Assembly (NCBI GenBank): GCA_030065855.1
Contig: JASJCT010000029.1
Location: 1-59,234, forward strand
DNA: 59,234 bases
Direction: 5' to 3'
Origin: Myxococcota bacterium
GTDB lineage: Bacteria > Myxococcota_A > Polyangia > JAAYKL01
The notes below the pieces were generated by a model. It saw nothing but the letters and a program-made list of their open reading frames with translations. It was not told the DNA's origin and ran no database searches. The first letter of the stretch is position 1. Each line of letters opens with the position of its first letter. This document shows positions 7,947 through 17,397 of the stretch, one piece after another. Made by a program: the position numbers and the translations under genes.

Positions 7947-9341
7947 ATGGGAACATACGGCTCAAAAATGCATGTATCCAAGCGGGGTTTGAATCTTCCT
8001 ATAGCAGGTGAACCAGCGCAGAAGATTCATCCTGGGCCGCCGATAGCTTCGGTTGCAGTAGTGGCCGTCGACTATATCGGTATGCGGCCGCGAATGCGGA
8101 TTCAGGTTGGCGACGAGGTGAAGCGCGGACAGGTATTGTTCGAGGATCGCAAGACACCGGGGGTGCTTTTCACCGCGCCGGGCGCCGGCACGGTACAGGC
8201 CATTCATCGCGGGGAACGGCGGGCATTACTTTCCGTGGTTATCGCTCTCAGCGATGCCGAAAAAAACGGAGGAGAGGCCACTGAAGAAGTGGCCTACGAA
8301 TCGTTTACTGGAAAGGATCCAGCTGGTCTTTCGTCGGACGAGGTAAAGGCTGCCCTTATCGAATGCGGGCTTTGGACAGCATTGAGAACCCGTCCGTTCA
8401 GCAAAGTGCCGACTGTTGACAGCACGCCCAAGGCCATCTTTGTTACTGCAGCAGATACGAATCCCCTGGCCCCAGATCCCGCTGTCGTACTCGCTGAAAA
8501 CCGGACTAGTTTCGAAGTGGGGCTTTCCATCCTGGCAAAGCTGCCGGAGAGCGGTAAAGTCTACCTGTGTAAGGGTGCGGACGCAGCCATATCAGCCGGT
8601 GCCTCAGGTGGGGTGGAGGTTCACGCGTTCAAGGGTCCCCATCCAGCAGGCAATGCTGGATTTCATATCCATACGATTGCTCCGGCTGAGCGGGACCGCG
8701 TGATGTGGCACGTGGGGTACCAGGATGTGGTCGCAATCGGACATTTTTTCACCAAGGGCAAGCTGTACGTCGATCGGGTGATCGCCTTGGCCGGCCCGCA
8801 AGCAACAAATCCCCGGCTTATTAAGACACGCCTCGGCGCAGCTACAGATACGCTGGTTAGCGGAGAAACCCGGGATGGAGACAACCGGGTCGTCTCCGGC
8901 TCGGTGTTAAACGGCCGCGCCGCTATTGGCCAAGAAATGGGCTATCTCGGGCGCTATCACAACCAGATAACAATTGTTGAAGAGGGCAATAAGCGCCGAT
9001 TCCTGGGGTGGATGCGGCCGGGATTCGATACGTTTTCTGTCCTCAGGCTGTTCGGCGCGACACTGACGCCAGGCAAAAAATTCAATTTTGATACGGATCT
9101 CAACGGCGGCCTGCGGGGTATTGTGCCGGTGGGTGCGTACGAAAAGGTCATGCCGTTTGACATGATGCCAACGTTCTTACTGAGATCTCTGGTAGCCAAC
9201 GACATGGAAAAGGCTGAAGAGTTGGGTGTGTTGGAACTGGATGAAGAGGACGTCGCCTTGTGCACCTTTGTGTGCCCGTCCAAAAACGAATACGGCGTTC
9301 AGCTTCGCAGTATGCTGACGCGAATAGAGAAGGAAGGCTAA
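7947..9341 (+). CDS. nqrA: Na+-translocating NADH:quinone reductase subunit A
   Basis: NqrA is the peripheral cytoplasmic subunit of the six-subunit Na+-NQR, which oxidises NADH, reduces quinone and pumps Na+ out. The sequence has the N-terminal biotinyl-like region (GLNLPIAGEPAQKI near the start, then RMRIQVGDEVKRGQVLFEDRKTPGVLFTAPGAGTV, typical of NqrA/RnfC). The chosen ATG at 7947 has GAGAGG ending 6 bases upstream. An in-frame ATG at 7899 would add 16 residues but has no ribosome binding site. The 464-residue form fits the family length. It is the first gene of nqrABCDEF-apbE-nqrM; its stop overlaps the nqrB start by one base (TAATG). Confidence 0.93.
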   Translation: MGTYGSKMHVSKRGLNLPIAGEPAQKIHPGPPIASVAVVAVDYIGMRPRMRIQVGDEVKRGQVLFEDRKTPGVLFTAPGAGTVQAIHRGERRALLSVVIALSDAEKNGGEATEEVAYESFTGKDPAGLSSDEVKAALIECGLWTALRTRPFSKVPTVDSTPKAIFVTAADTNPLAPDPAVVLAENRTSFEVGLSILAKLPESGKVYLCKGADAAISAGASGGVEVHAFKGPHPAGNAGFHIHTIAPAERDRVMWHVGYQDVVAIGHFFTKGKLYVDRVIALAGPQATNPRLIKTRLGAATDTLVSGETRDGDNRVVSGSVLNGRAAIGQEMGYLGRYHNQITIVEEGNKRRFLGWMRPGFDTFSVLRLFGATLTPGKKFNFDTDLNGGLRGIVPVGAYEKVMPFDMMPTFLLRSLVANDMEKAEELGVLELDEEDVALCTFVCPSKNEYGVQLRSMLTRIEKEG

Positions 9342-10552
9342 TGGGTTTTCTGCGCAATCTTCTCGATAATGTGGAAAAGAAGTGGTTCGCCAAGGGCGCC
9401 CCGCTCGAGCGGCTGTATCCGATTTTTGAAGCAGCGGATACCCTGTTTTACAGCCCGGGCAAGGTAACCAAAACCCCTTCATTGGTAAGGGACGGCGCCG
9501 ATCTCAAGCGGGTGATGATCACCGTGGTGATCGCCCTGTTGCCGGCGACGTTCATGGGAATTTACAACGTCGGGCTCCAAGCCAATCTGGCCATTGCGGG
9601 CGGCGCGGGCATTCCTGAGGGATGGCGCACGGCCATCGTGTCTGGGCTCGGCTTTGGGTTTTCCCCTGATGACGTGGTCGGATGCGCGGTCCACGGATTG
9701 ATCTACTACCTGCCCGTGCTCATTGTCACCTTTGCCGTGGGTCTCGGCTGGGAATTGCTCTTTTGCATTGTGAGAAAAGAAGAGATCAACGAGGGGTTCT
9801 TCGTCACCGGGTTTTTATTTCCCATGATCGTTCCGCCCTCCATCCCCCTGTGGCAGGTGGCGCTGGCCATTTCCTTTGGCGTGGTCATCGGCAAGGAGGT
9901 GTTTGGCGGTACAGGATACAATATCTTAAACCCGGCCCTTACTTCCCGCGCGTTCCTGTTTTTCGGCTACCCCGCCCAGATCTCTGGCAACGCAGTGTGG
10001 GTCGCGGCAGACGGCTATACCCGGGCGACCCCTCTAGCAGAGGGCTTTGAGAGCGGCATGGGCGCGCTGACCGCGAATCCAGACATGATGTGGAACGCGT
10101 TCATCGGCACGATTCCGGGGTGCATGGGCGAGACATCGGCGCTCGCCTGCTTTATCGGCGCGATTATTCTCATCGTTACCGGTGTGGGCTCGTGGCGCAT
10201 CATGGCAGCGGTGACAGTTGGTACACTCCTGACCGTGACCATGTTCAACGCCATCGGCTCTGAGACCAACCAGATGATGGCCATGCCCTTTATCTGGCAC
10301 ATCATCCTAGGAGGCTGGGCCCTGGGTACGGTCTTTATGACCACCGATCCGGTATCTGGCGCCCAATCCAACCTGGGCCGATACATCTACGGGTTCCTAA
10401 TCGGATTTTTCGTGGTGGTCGTCCGGGTACTCAACCCGGCCTATCCAGAGGGGATGATGATGTGCATCCTGCTGATGAACGTGTTTGCGCCGCTCATCGA
10501 CTACTATGTCGTCCGAGCACACGTAAAGAGGAGGAAAGCCCGCTATGCCTAA
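9341..10552 (+). CDS. nqrB: Na+-translocating NADH:quinone reductase subunit B
   Basis: NqrB is the membrane subunit (about 10 helices) that binds FMN covalently through a Thr and riboflavin non-covalently, and contains the main Na+ path. The protein has 403 residues. The flavinylation region reads DGYTRATPLA. The family pattern is D-G-x-(S/T)-(G/S)-A-T, so the target Thr is present but Arg replaces the usual small residue before AT. The start overlaps the nqrA stop by one base, so upstream in-frame codons were not used. The stop overlaps the start of nqrC by 8 bases. The ApbE flavin transferase needed for this modification is encoded in the same operon. Confidence 0.93.
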   Translation: MGFLRNLLDNVEKKWFAKGAPLERLYPIFEAADTLFYSPGKVTKTPSLVRDGADLKRVMITVVIALLPATFMGIYNVGLQANLAIAGGAGIPEGWRTAIVSGLGFGFSPDDVVGCAVHGLIYYLPVLIVTFAVGLGWELLFCIVRKEEINEGFFVTGFLFPMIVPPSIPLWQVALAISFGVVIGKEVFGGTGYNILNPALTSRAFLFFGYPAQISGNAVWVAADGYTRATPLAEGFESGMGALTANPDMMWNAFIGTIPGCMGETSALACFIGAIILIVTGVGSWRIMAAVTVGTLLTVTMFNAIGSETNQMMAMPFIWHIILGGWALGTVFMTTDPVSGAQSNLGRYIYGFLIGFFVVVVRVLNPAYPEGMMMCILLMNVFAPLIDYYVVRAHVKRRKARYA

Positions 10553-11324
10553 GAACTTTACCACCGGCTACAATATCTTTTTTGCCGCAGCGGTGTGTGT
10601 GTTCTGGTCCATTCTGGTCTCTGCTTCGGCCGTATCCCTCAAGGATCGCCAGGAAAAGAACCGCCAGTTCGACAAGCAGCGCAATGTGCTCTACGCCACG
10701 GGCTTGGCAACCCCTGATGGGGAGATGTCCCGTGAAGATATGATGGCCACGTACAAGGAAAAGATCCGCGCCTACGTCATCGAACGAAAGACCGGTAAGG
10801 TGCAGGATGGGATAGACGCGGCGGGCTTTGACCAGAAAACAGCAACACTGGACGCCAAACAAAGCATGGCCGCACCCAAAAACATCGCCGGAATCCCCCG
10901 TCTGCCCAACAACGCGATCGTTTATCACCTCGTAGACGGTGAGACTGTGGAAGGCTTGGTCCTGCCCATCGTAGGCAGGGGGCTCTGGTCCACCATGTAC
11001 GGTTACCTAGCGCTGGACGCAGATACCAAAACCGTTCGCGGCGTGGCCTTTTACGAACACAAAGAAACACCAGGGCTAGGCGCTGAGATCGAAAACCCCA
11101 AGTGGACCGCTACTTGGAAGGGGCGTGAAGTGGTGGATGATGCGTTCAAGCCCGTGTTCAACGTCAAAAAGGGCGGGGCCGGTTCAGTAGCAGAAGATCC
11201 CCACAATGTAGACTCGATTACCGGGGCTACCTTGACCAGCGTTGGGGTTGCCAACACGGTCCAGTTCTGGCTCGGCGAGCATGGGTTCGGGCCCTATCTC
11301 GAAACGTTCAGGCAGGGGAGGTAG
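10545..11324 (+). CDS. nqrC: Na+-translocating NADH:quinone reductase subunit C
   Basis: NqrC has one N-terminal membrane anchor ([22 protein letters not shown]) and a periplasmic FMN-binding domain. In 259 residues the flavinylation motif appears as [10 protein letters not shown] near the end, with Thr229 as the expected FMN attachment site. It passes electrons from the NqrD/E iron centre to NqrB. The gene overlaps nqrB by 8 bases with GAGGAGGAAAGCC as ribosome binding region, and nqrD starts 2 bases after its stop. Everything looks intact. Confidence 0.93.
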   Translation: MPKNFTTGYNIFFAAAVCVFWSILVSASAVSLKDRQEKNRQFDKQRNVLYATGLATPDGEMSREDMMATYKEKIRAYVIERKTGKVQDGIDAAGFDQKTATLDAKQSMAAPKNIAGIPRLPNNAIVYHLVDGETVEGLVLPIVGRGLWSTMYGYLALDADTKTVRGVAFYEHKETPGLGAEIENPKWTATWKGREVVDDAFKPVFNVKKGGAGSVAEDPHNVDSITGATLTSVGVANTVQFWLGEHGFGPYLETFRQGR

Positions 11325-11326
11325 CG

Positions 11327-11947
11327 ATGCCCAAAGCCAAAGAAGCCCTATTTCACCCGGTTTTCAATGAAAACCCCATTGCGGCCCAGGTGCTCGGTAT
11401 TTGTTCGGCCCTGGCTGTGACCACCAAGATGATTCCTTCGACCGTGATGTGCATGGCGCTCATCGCGGTCACAGCGCTGTCCAACGTCTCAGTGAGCCTG
11501 GTGCGGAACCTGGTGCCGCCCAATATTCGCATTATCGTCCAGCTCACCATCATCGCCTCACTCGTTATCATTGCGGACCAAGTCATCCAGGCATTTGCCT
11601 TTGACGTGAGCAAGCAACTGTCTGTCTATGTGGGCCTCATCATCACCAACTGCATCGTCATGGGCCGGGCCGAGGCCTTTGCCATGCAGGAAAAACCCAC
11701 GTCGAGCTTTTTAGACGGCATTGGCAACGGCATTGGATACAGTGCTTTCCTTATTGCGGTCGGCTTTTTCAGGGAGCTCTTTGGGTTCGGCAAGCTCTAC
11801 AATGTGGAGATTTTTAAGACAGTCAGTGACGGCGGATGGTACGTGCCAAACGGCCTGATGGTACTGGCGCCCAGCGCTTTCTTCCTCATCGGACTGCTCA
11901 TCTGGGCCCTTAGAACCTGGAAATCAGATCAGGTAGAGGAGAATTGA
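11327..11947 (+). CDS. nqrD: Na+-translocating NADH:quinone reductase subunit D
   Basis: NqrD is a 206-residue six-helix membrane protein homologous to NqrE and to RnfA/RnfE. Together with NqrE it holds an intramembrane Fe-S/iron centre through cysteines in half-helices. One is seen in [15 protein letters not shown] near the N-terminus and one in [17 protein letters not shown] in the middle. It takes electrons from NqrF across the membrane to NqrC. The gene lies 2 bases after nqrC with GGGGAGGTAGCG upstream of its ATG, and nqrE follows after 1 base. Confidence 0.94.
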   Translation: MPKAKEALFHPVFNENPIAAQVLGICSALAVTTKMIPSTVMCMALIAVTALSNVSVSLVRNLVPPNIRIIVQLTIIASLVIIADQVIQAFAFDVSKQLSVYVGLIITNCIVMGRAEAFAMQEKPTSSFLDGIGNGIGYSAFLIAVGFFRELFGFGKLYNVEIFKTVSDGGWYVPNGLMVLAPSAFFLIGLLIWALRTWKSDQVEEN

Positions 11948-11948
11948 T

Positions 11949-12560
11949 ATGGAGCTGCTCAACCTCGCCCTCAAATCGATCTTCACCGAAAATATGGCGC
12001 TCGCCCTGTTTCTCGGGATGTGTTCGTATCTGGCTGTCTCGAGAAAGGTGAGCACCTCGGTCGGTCTCGGTATCGCTGTAACGTTCGTTATGGTTGTGAC
12101 CGCGCCGATGAATTGCCTGATCTACAACAACCTGCTCAAGCGCGGCGCATTGGAATGGCTTCACCCGTCCCTGGCGACCGTGGACTTGTCGTTTCTCGCG
12201 TTTTTGACCTTTATCGGCACCATCGCTGCCATGGTGCAGATCGTGGAGATGGTGGTCGATAGGTTTGCCCCGGCCCTGTACAACGCCCTGGGCGTGTTCC
12301 TGCCCCTCATCGCGGTCAACTGCGTCATTTTGGGTGCATCCCTGTTCATGATGGAACGGAACTACAACGTTGGAGAGAGCTTTGTATTTGCCGTGGGATC
12401 AGGGATTGGCTGGTTGCTGGCCATTGCCGGGCTCGCGGCCATTCGGGAGCGGCTTATGTACCACAACATCCCGGCCGGGCTCCGCGGTCTCGGCATTACC
12501 TTTATTATCACGGGATTGATGGCAATCGCCTTTATGACCTTTCAAGGCATTCAACTGTAG
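11949..12560 (+). CDS. nqrE: Na+-translocating NADH:quinone reductase subunit E
   Basis: NqrE, 203 residues, is the inverted-topology partner of NqrD. Its two iron-ligand cysteines are in [15 protein letters not shown] and [17 protein letters not shown], matching the NqrD pair. The membrane-integral iron centre needs the NqrM protein, encoded at the end of the same operon. A GAGGAGAATTGAT stretch precedes the ATG, and the gene lies 12 bases before nqrF. Confidence 0.94.
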   Translation: MELLNLALKSIFTENMALALFLGMCSYLAVSRKVSTSVGLGIAVTFVMVVTAPMNCLIYNNLLKRGALEWLHPSLATVDLSFLAFLTFIGTIAAMVQIVEMVVDRFAPALYNALGVFLPLIAVNCVILGASLFMMERNYNVGESFVFAVGSGIGWLLAIAGLAAIRERLMYHNIPAGLRGLGITFIITGLMAIAFMTFQGIQL

Positions 12561-12572
12561 AGGTTTAGAAAA

Positions 12573-13796
12573 ATGCAGATCATCCTTCTCGGCATGGCCA
12601 TGTTCTCCGGCGTGATTCTATTCCTGGTGGTCTTTTTGATGATCGCCCGGAGCAAGCTCGTTGCGACCGGAGACGTGAAAGTTAATATCAACGACGATCC
12701 GGAAAATTCGTTTGAAGGGGCTGCCGGCTCCACCCTACTCGGCACCTTGGCTGCACAAAAGATCTTTATCCCGTCTGCCTGCGGCGGAAAGGGCACCTGT
12801 GGGGTGTGCGAGGTCCAGGTATTCGATGGTGGCGGCGCGATTCTACCGACAGAAACCGGCCACATTTCTCGGGGTCAGGCCCGGGAAGGCTGGCGCCTCG
12901 CCTGCCAGGTCAAGGTTAAGCAGGACATCAAAATCGGTATCCCCCCAGAGGTGTTCAACGTCCGGAAGTGGCAGTGTAAGGTCGTGTCCAACCATAATGT
13001 GGCCACGTTTATCAAAGAGCTCGTGCTCAAGCTTCCAGAAGGGGAAGAGGTTCCCTTTCGCGCTGGCGGGTATATCCAAATCGAATGCCCGGCGCACGTG
13101 GCGAATTACAAGGATTTCGAAATCGAAGAAGAGTATCGAGAGGACTGGGACAAGTACAACATGTGGCAGTACGTTTCCAAGGTGGACGAGCCCGTGAGCC
13201 GGGCCTACTCCATGGCGAGCTATCCCTTGGAAAAAGACATCATCATGCTCAACGTGCGCATCGCGAGCCCTCCGCCCAACAAGCCCAACGTGCCCCCGGG
13301 TAAGATGTCCTCCTATATCTTCAATCTCAAACCCGGCGACGAGTGCACCATTTCCGGGCCTTTTGGCGAGTTCTTTGCCCGGGAAACCGACGCGGAAATG
13401 TGCTTTATTGGCGGCGGTGCTGGCATGGCGCCCATGCGATCCCACATTTACGATCAATTTCACCGCATCAAAACCAATCGCAAGGCCACCTTTTGGTACG
13501 GCGCGAGAAGCCTTCGGGAAGCGTTTTACGTCGAGGAATTCGACAAGATCCAGGAAGAGAACCCAAACTTCAAGTGGCACTTGGCCCTGTCCGAACCCCT
13601 GCCCGAGGACAATTGGAGCGGCATGACCGGGTTTATTCACCAGGTGCTCCTCGACGAGTACTTGAGCAAGCACCCGGCGCCTGAAGACGTGGAATACTAC
13701 ATGTGCGGGCCCCCCATGATGAACAACGCGGTGATCAAGATGCTCCTCGACCTGGGTGTGGAGCGCGAAAACATCATGCTGGACGACTTTGGCTAG
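12573..13796 (+). CDS. nqrF: Na+-translocating NADH:quinone reductase subunit F
   Basis: NqrF is the electron-entry subunit: an N-terminal membrane anchor (about 3-24), a plant-type 2Fe-2S ferredoxin domain with ligands C70, C76, C79 and C111 ([13 protein letters not shown] ... LACQV), then an FAD domain with RAYSMASYP and an NADH-binding domain ([20 protein letters not shown]). The 407-residue length is normal. It oxidises NADH on the cytoplasmic side and reduces the NqrD/E centre. The apbE gene follows after 3 bases. Confidence 0.95.
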   Translation: MQIILLGMAMFSGVILFLVVFLMIARSKLVATGDVKVNINDDPENSFEGAAGSTLLGTLAAQKIFIPSACGGKGTCGVCEVQVFDGGGAILPTETGHISRGQAREGWRLACQVKVKQDIKIGIPPEVFNVRKWQCKVVSNHNVATFIKELVLKLPEGEEVPFRAGGYIQIECPAHVANYKDFEIEEEYREDWDKYNMWQYVSKVDEPVSRAYSMASYPLEKDIIMLNVRIASPPPNKPNVPPGKMSSYIFNLKPGDECTISGPFGEFFARETDAEMCFIGGGAGMAPMRSHIYDQFHRIKTNRKATFWYGARSLREAFYVEEFDKIQEENPNFKWHLALSEPLPEDNWSGMTGFIHQVLLDEYLSKHPAPEDVEYYMCGPPMMNNAVIKMLLDLGVERENIMLDDFG

Positions 13797-13799
13797 GCC

Positions 13800-14915
13800 G
13801 TGGCCCCCAGGTCCAAACCTCCCTTTCACATTCCCAATCGCGTGTCCCCGAGGCAGCTCATCGGAGCGGCCCTGGTGGTTGGCGCGTTGTTGCTCGCCTG
13901 GCTAGGCCGACAAAAAGACCCTGGGGGGAGTCAGTTCATCCGTCTGGCCGGCGTTGCTTTTTCAACTATTTACGAAGTCAAAATTACAGCGCCCTCGTTT
14001 GCAGAGGACGCAGCGAGCACATTGCAAACCCGGATCAACCAGGAGGTTGAGTTTGTAGACGCGGCCATGTCCCGCTTTCGGGATGACTCGGAGATTTCCC
14101 GATTCAACGACTTGAAAACCACAGAGCCCTTTGGTGTATCAAAGGAGACGGCGGTATTGTTAGACAAAGCAAGGCAGGTGAGCGCCCTTACCAAGGGCGC
14201 GTTTGACATTACCGTGGGCCCCCTTGTACGGCTATGGGGGTTTTACTACTCGGAGAAGGGGCGAGATAGCGAGCCTACTCATGCCGAGATTGCCGAAGCC
14301 AAAGCAACGGTTGGATATGAGGCTTTGGAGATCGACCTTCTCGGGGCGCGTATTCGCAAGACAACCCCGGACCTCCACGTGGATCTATCTGCCGTGGCCA
14401 AGGGATACGCAGTGGATCGCATTGCCGAAGTCGTCGAAGACTGTGGCTATGCCAATTTCATGGTGGAGATCGGCGGCGAGGTGCGGGCAAAAGGGGTCAA
14501 TCAAACAGGTCGGGCGTGGCGCATCGGCATTGAGAAACCGATTTATGAGCGAATGGAAGTCTTTCAGGTCATTGCCCTGGAAAACAAGGCGGTTGCCACA
14601 TCTGGAGACTATCGCAACTATTATGAGCTAAAAAACAAGCGCATCTCCCACACCATCGATCCCAGGACTGGCCGGCCGGTGGATCACACGCTCGCCTCGG
14701 TCTCGGTGGTCCACGACGAGTGTGCCATGGCCGACGCCTTGGCCACTGGGCTTACTGTACTTGGACCAAAAGGTGGTTATACTTTGGCAAAGGCCCGGGG
14801 CATACCAGCACTCTTTATTGAGCGCTTGCCAGACGGGTCGTTTGCAGACAGGGTCACTCCTGAGTTTGAGCGACTGTGCGTCAGCCGTGCAGACAAGAAG
14901 CAAGCTCAGGAATAA
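13800..14915 (+). CDS. apbE: FAD:protein FMN transferase ApbE
   Basis: ApbE transfers FMN from FAD to Thr residues of NqrB and NqrC. The 371-residue sequence has an N-terminal membrane/signal region (LIGAALVVGALLLAWLG) and the ApbE fold with FMDAAMSRFRDDSEISRFN-like start (VEFVDAAMSRFRDDSEIS), LVRLWGF, HVDLSAVAKGYAVDRIA, VEIGGEVRAKG, ATSGDYRNYYE and SHTIDPRTGRPV, all hallmark segments. The start is GTG at 13800, only 3 bases after nqrF; no ATG is available upstream. There is no clear lipobox Cys, so it may be anchored by the N-terminal helix. Its place in the operon fits flavinylation of this Na+-NQR. Confidence 0.93.
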   Translation: MAPRSKPPFHIPNRVSPRQLIGAALVVGALLLAWLGRQKDPGGSQFIRLAGVAFSTIYEVKITAPSFAEDAASTLQTRINQEVEFVDAAMSRFRDDSEISRFNDLKTTEPFGVSKETAVLLDKARQVSALTKGAFDITVGPLVRLWGFYYSEKGRDSEPTHAEIAEAKATVGYEALEIDLLGARIRKTTPDLHVDLSAVAKGYAVDRIAEVVEDCGYANFMVEIGGEVRAKGVNQTGRAWRIGIEKPIYERMEVFQVIALENKAVATSGDYRNYYELKNKRISHTIDPRTGRPVDHTLASVSVVHDECAMADALATGLTVLGPKGGYTLAKARGIPALFIERLPDGSFADRVTPEFERLCVSRADKKQAQE

Positions 14916-14932
14916 AAATAAGGCAGGCACCC

Positions 14933-15124
14933 ATGGCCACCATACTGTTATCGATTATTGGTTTTTTTATTGCCGTGTTTTTGCTCTCCATCGGCATTAT
15001 TTTCAGCAAAAGCACCCGGTTAAAAAAATCCTGTAGTGGTGGCCTCGGCCCCCATCGCATCGACGAAGATGGCCATGAAATCGCCTGTGGCACCTGCCAC
15101 TGCCGATCCCTAGATTCAAAATAG
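14933..15124 (+). CDS. nqrM: Na+-NQR maturation protein NqrM
   Basis: A 63-residue protein with one N-terminal membrane helix (ILLSIIGFFIAVFLLSIGII) followed by a Cys-rich tail containing KKSCSGG and EIACGTCHC. This is the signature of NqrM, needed to install the iron centre of NqrD/NqrE. The ATG at 14933 follows AAGGCAGGCACCC; an upstream in-frame extension lies inside apbE and is not likely. It closes the nqr operon, and a G/C-rich hairpin follows at 15174. Confidence 0.88.
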   Translation: MATILLSIIGFFIAVFLLSIGIIFSKSTRLKKSCSGGLGPHRIDEDGHEIACGTCHCRSLDSK

Positions 15125-15173
15125 GTCCCCAGTAGTATTTCCAACGAATTTAGTTCGGCGCTGTTTGCAAATT

Positions 15174-15191
15174 CCCCCTTGAAGAAGGGGG
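15174..15191 (+). terminator. REP-like hairpin downstream of nqrM
   Basis: CCCCCTT (15174-15180), loop GAAG, AAGGGGG (15185-15191): a perfect 7-bp stem. A run of eight T lies about 15-20 bases further on. It may end the nqr transcript. The same C5TT/AAG5 core occurs in the double palindrome near 48350, so it is also a candidate member of a dispersed REP family. Confidence 0.5.
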
Positions 15192-15308
15192 TAAGGGTAT
15201 TTTGTCATTTTTTTTTCGATTTTTGGCAACATTTTCTCCAAACGGTCGAGAGGAGGGGTGAACGCGCATTGGCAACGCATTGCCGATGCCCAACTCAAGG
15301 AGAAAAAG

Positions 15309-16283
15309 ATGTCAGAAAAAACCGAAGTCTGGCTCGATGCGCTCGAAATCGGACTCCCCCTCTTTACGCGAGCCACCTTCCCAACGTTGAAGGCGTGCTG
15401 CGATGATGTTGCCTCAGGAAGGGATTTGTCCAAAACCGTTGGTGGAAAAAGCGCTGAATGGGTGCGATTTGCTGCAGCTGCTGCCCTTAGGGCCGGAAAG
15501 GTCGCTGACGACGCACTGATGTCGGACGTGGCAGATCTACTCTCATATCCCTTTGACGGCCTGGATGATTTTTCACTGGCTACCCTGGCACAGGTGATGT
15601 TCGAACGGGCGATGAACAGCGATGGGGATGATCCCACGTGTCATAAAGAACTGATGAAGAGAAATGCCCAAGCACTTCATCAAGTGCTCGTCTCTAAAGT
15701 GGGCAGCCCCCTCATCTACTATGAATGGGTAGCCGAGGATATGGCCGATAATCCAAATGTCAACGAAGAGATAGATGAAATCGAAATTCTCAAATTGGGA
15801 CTGGCACACACGGTGCGATACGGCAGCGCTAAGGAGATCATGCGCATGCTGCGCCAAATCGGTGCTATTCATTTGGAATGCGACGAGGTGGATGAAGGAT
15901 GCCGGATTTTTGCCGAGCTCATTGCCTCTGACCCCCTTGACTTCGAAAACTACCATACATTGGCTGTCAACCTGGGCAACCTCAGGCGCAACACCCTGTC
16001 CAAGGCCGTTGCCGGGCGCGGCCTCGATATGTTGTCAGCAACTGGCACACAGTATCCCGGGCAGGACGATCTGGCGTTTTTGGTTAGCTCAGCAAGGCGT
16101 CAAACCGAGCGGCCAATGCAGTCCAAAATAGACAGCGCAGCTGAAGCCCCGCTGAGAAGCGCCCTCAAGCAAGGGTTTATGAGTGGCACCTACCTTCCCA
16201 TCGCTGATCTGGCCCGACGCATCGTCCCGGATTTGGACAGCATTCCTGTGAAGCAAATGCCGCTGGCGTGTGACGCGGCGTAG
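15309..16283 (+). CDS. Hypothetical protein, probably helical
   Basis: Function not recognised. The 324-residue product has no signal peptide or membrane segment and reads as largely alpha-helical (for example WLDALEIGLPLFTRATFPTLKACC and MRMLRQIGAIHLECDEVDEGCRIFAEL), possibly a TPR/HEAT-like scaffold. The middle part is rich in acidic residues (ADNPNVNEEIDEIEI). The ATG at 15309 is preferred because AAGGAGAAAAAG precedes it; an in-frame GTG at 15258 would add 17 residues without a ribosome binding site. It stands alone between the nqr operon and the C_GCAxxG gene on the same strand. Confidence 0.7.
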   Translation: MSEKTEVWLDALEIGLPLFTRATFPTLKACCDDVASGRDLSKTVGGKSAEWVRFAAAAALRAGKVADDALMSDVADLLSYPFDGLDDFSLATLAQVMFERAMNSDGDDPTCHKELMKRNAQALHQVLVSKVGSPLIYYEWVAEDMADNPNVNEEIDEIEILKLGLAHTVRYGSAKEIMRMLRQIGAIHLECDEVDEGCRIFAELIASDPLDFENYHTLAVNLGNLRRNTLSKAVAGRGLDMLSATGTQYPGQDDLAFLVSSARRQTERPMQSKIDSAAEAPLRSALKQGFMSGTYLPIADLARRIVPDLDSIPVKQMPLACDAA

Positions 16284-16293
16284 GAAATAACCC

Positions 16294-16405
16294 ATCTCGT
16301 TTTGGCACGCTCTATCCTGACGATACGTAATCATTTATTTTTTTCTGCCAGGTATCTCATTTTGGCATACCTCTTCCGCATGATAGCGCCCTCCTCACGT
16401 ACGTG
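16294..16405 (+). promoter_or_regulatory. Direct-repeat region upstream of the C_GCAxxG gene
   Basis: Two imperfect copies of a segment of about 31 bases start at 16294 and 16354, sharing ATCTCrTTTTGGCA and a later GAT, exactly 60 bases apart. A palindrome CACGTACGTG lies at 16396-16405. These precede the next gene by 120-230 bases and could bind a regulator. The sites also partly resemble sigma-54 promoters (TGGCA) but lack the GC of the -12 box. Confidence 0.35.
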
Positions 16406-16523
16406 CCGCATGCTCCCAAGGGGTTGAAATTCAAACACATTTCTCGAATGAACACGGGGTGGAACGGCAATTGCTCAATCTCCGCGCGTGACAGCGATTC
16501 ATCAACACGCAAATGGAGATACC

Positions 16524-17387
16524 ATGACCCAGACAACATATGAGATATCATCGATAAAAACAGCGCGTACATTTCTCAAAGAGGGGACATGCTCGGAGAC
16601 GCTCATGAACGTGCTCGACCGCGCATTTGGTCACCCACTGACAGCCGAGGAACACGCTGCCGTTCCCTTAGCAGGCGGTATTGTCCAGCAGGGCTACCAG
16701 TGCGGGATGCTCTGGGGTGCGGTGCTGGCCGCTGGCGCGCAGGCGTATCGGTTGTATGGCCCGGGACCAAAAGCCGAAGCAGCGGCGATACGAGCAGCAC
16801 AGCGGCTCGTGGTATCGTTCCGCGCTCGCGAAGGCAATATCAACTGCCTCGAACTGACCGAGACGGACTGGCAGAATAAATGGCAAATGACAAAGTATCT
16901 CCTCAAGGGAGGGGGCATCACCTGCATGCGCAGGGTGATGGGGTATGCCCCAGAGGCGTTCCATGTGATCAATGAAGCACTTTCTGAGTCAGATGTCGAA
17001 GTGCCATCTGGGCCGCCGAGTTGCGCGGCACTGCTGGCGCGGAAGATGGGCGCATCTGAAATGCACGCTGTCATGGCTGCAGGACTTGCTGGCGGTATTG
17101 GCCTAAGCGGTGGGGCCTGTGGGGCCCTGGGCGCTGCGCTCTGGATCATCGGCATGGGCAAACCCGAGGAACAAATCGGCTTCAACTACAAGCATACATG
17201 GGCCGGCGAGACCATTGATAAGTTTCTGGCATACACTGGATACGAGTTCGAATGCTCTGAAATATGCGGGCGGAAGTTCGAGAGCACTGGCGACCATGCC
17301 AATTATATGCGCGGTGGCGGCTGTTCAAGGATCATTGACGTATTGTCGACCAACAGTAAGGTTGACGTTTTGAAGTTAGCTAATTAA
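16524..17387 (+). CDS. C_GCAxxG_C_C family redox-type protein
   Basis: A 287-residue protein of the putative redox-active C_GCAxxG_C_C family. It has two related Cys/Gly-rich segments: VQQGYQCGMLWGAVLAAG and GLSGGACGALGAALWIIG. The conserved C-terminal cysteines follow in FECSEICGRKFE and RGGGCSRIIDVL. Such proteins are frequent in anaerobes and are thought to carry a metal or redox centre, but no reaction is established. Here the motif appears twice, so the protein is probably a fused duplicate of the usual single-domain form of about 150 residues. The ATG at 16524 is chosen for GGAGA 5 bases upstream; an in-frame ATG-like start at 16488 would add 12 residues. Confidence 0.75.
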   Translation: MTQTTYEISSIKTARTFLKEGTCSETLMNVLDRAFGHPLTAEEHAAVPLAGGIVQQGYQCGMLWGAVLAAGAQAYRLYGPGPKAEAAAIRAAQRLVVSFRAREGNINCLELTETDWQNKWQMTKYLLKGGGITCMRRVMGYAPEAFHVINEALSESDVEVPSGPPSCAALLARKMGASEMHAVMAAGLAGGIGLSGGACGALGAALWIIGMGKPEEQIGFNYKHTWAGETIDKFLAYTGYEFECSEICGRKFESTGDHANYMRGGGCSRIIDVLSTNSKVDVLKLAN

Positions 17388-17397
17388 CTTAGCTAAC
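17375..17397. terminator. Stem-loop over the stop codon
   Basis: GTTAGCTAA (17375-17383) and TTAGCTAAC (17389-17397) form a perfect 9-bp A/T-rich stem with a 5-base loop spanning the TAA of the preceding gene. No T-run follows. It also contains the stop codon of the minus-strand remnant ending here. Confidence 0.35.

Noticed and set aside
12843..13829. Minus-strand 328-codon frame
   Set aside because: Antisense to nqrF, whose ferredoxin and FAD motifs prove the plus strand.
16360..16376. Sigma-54 promoter TTTTGGCATACC
   Set aside because: The -24-like TGGCA is present, but the -12 GC is replaced by CC, and a sister copy 60 bases earlier is no better.
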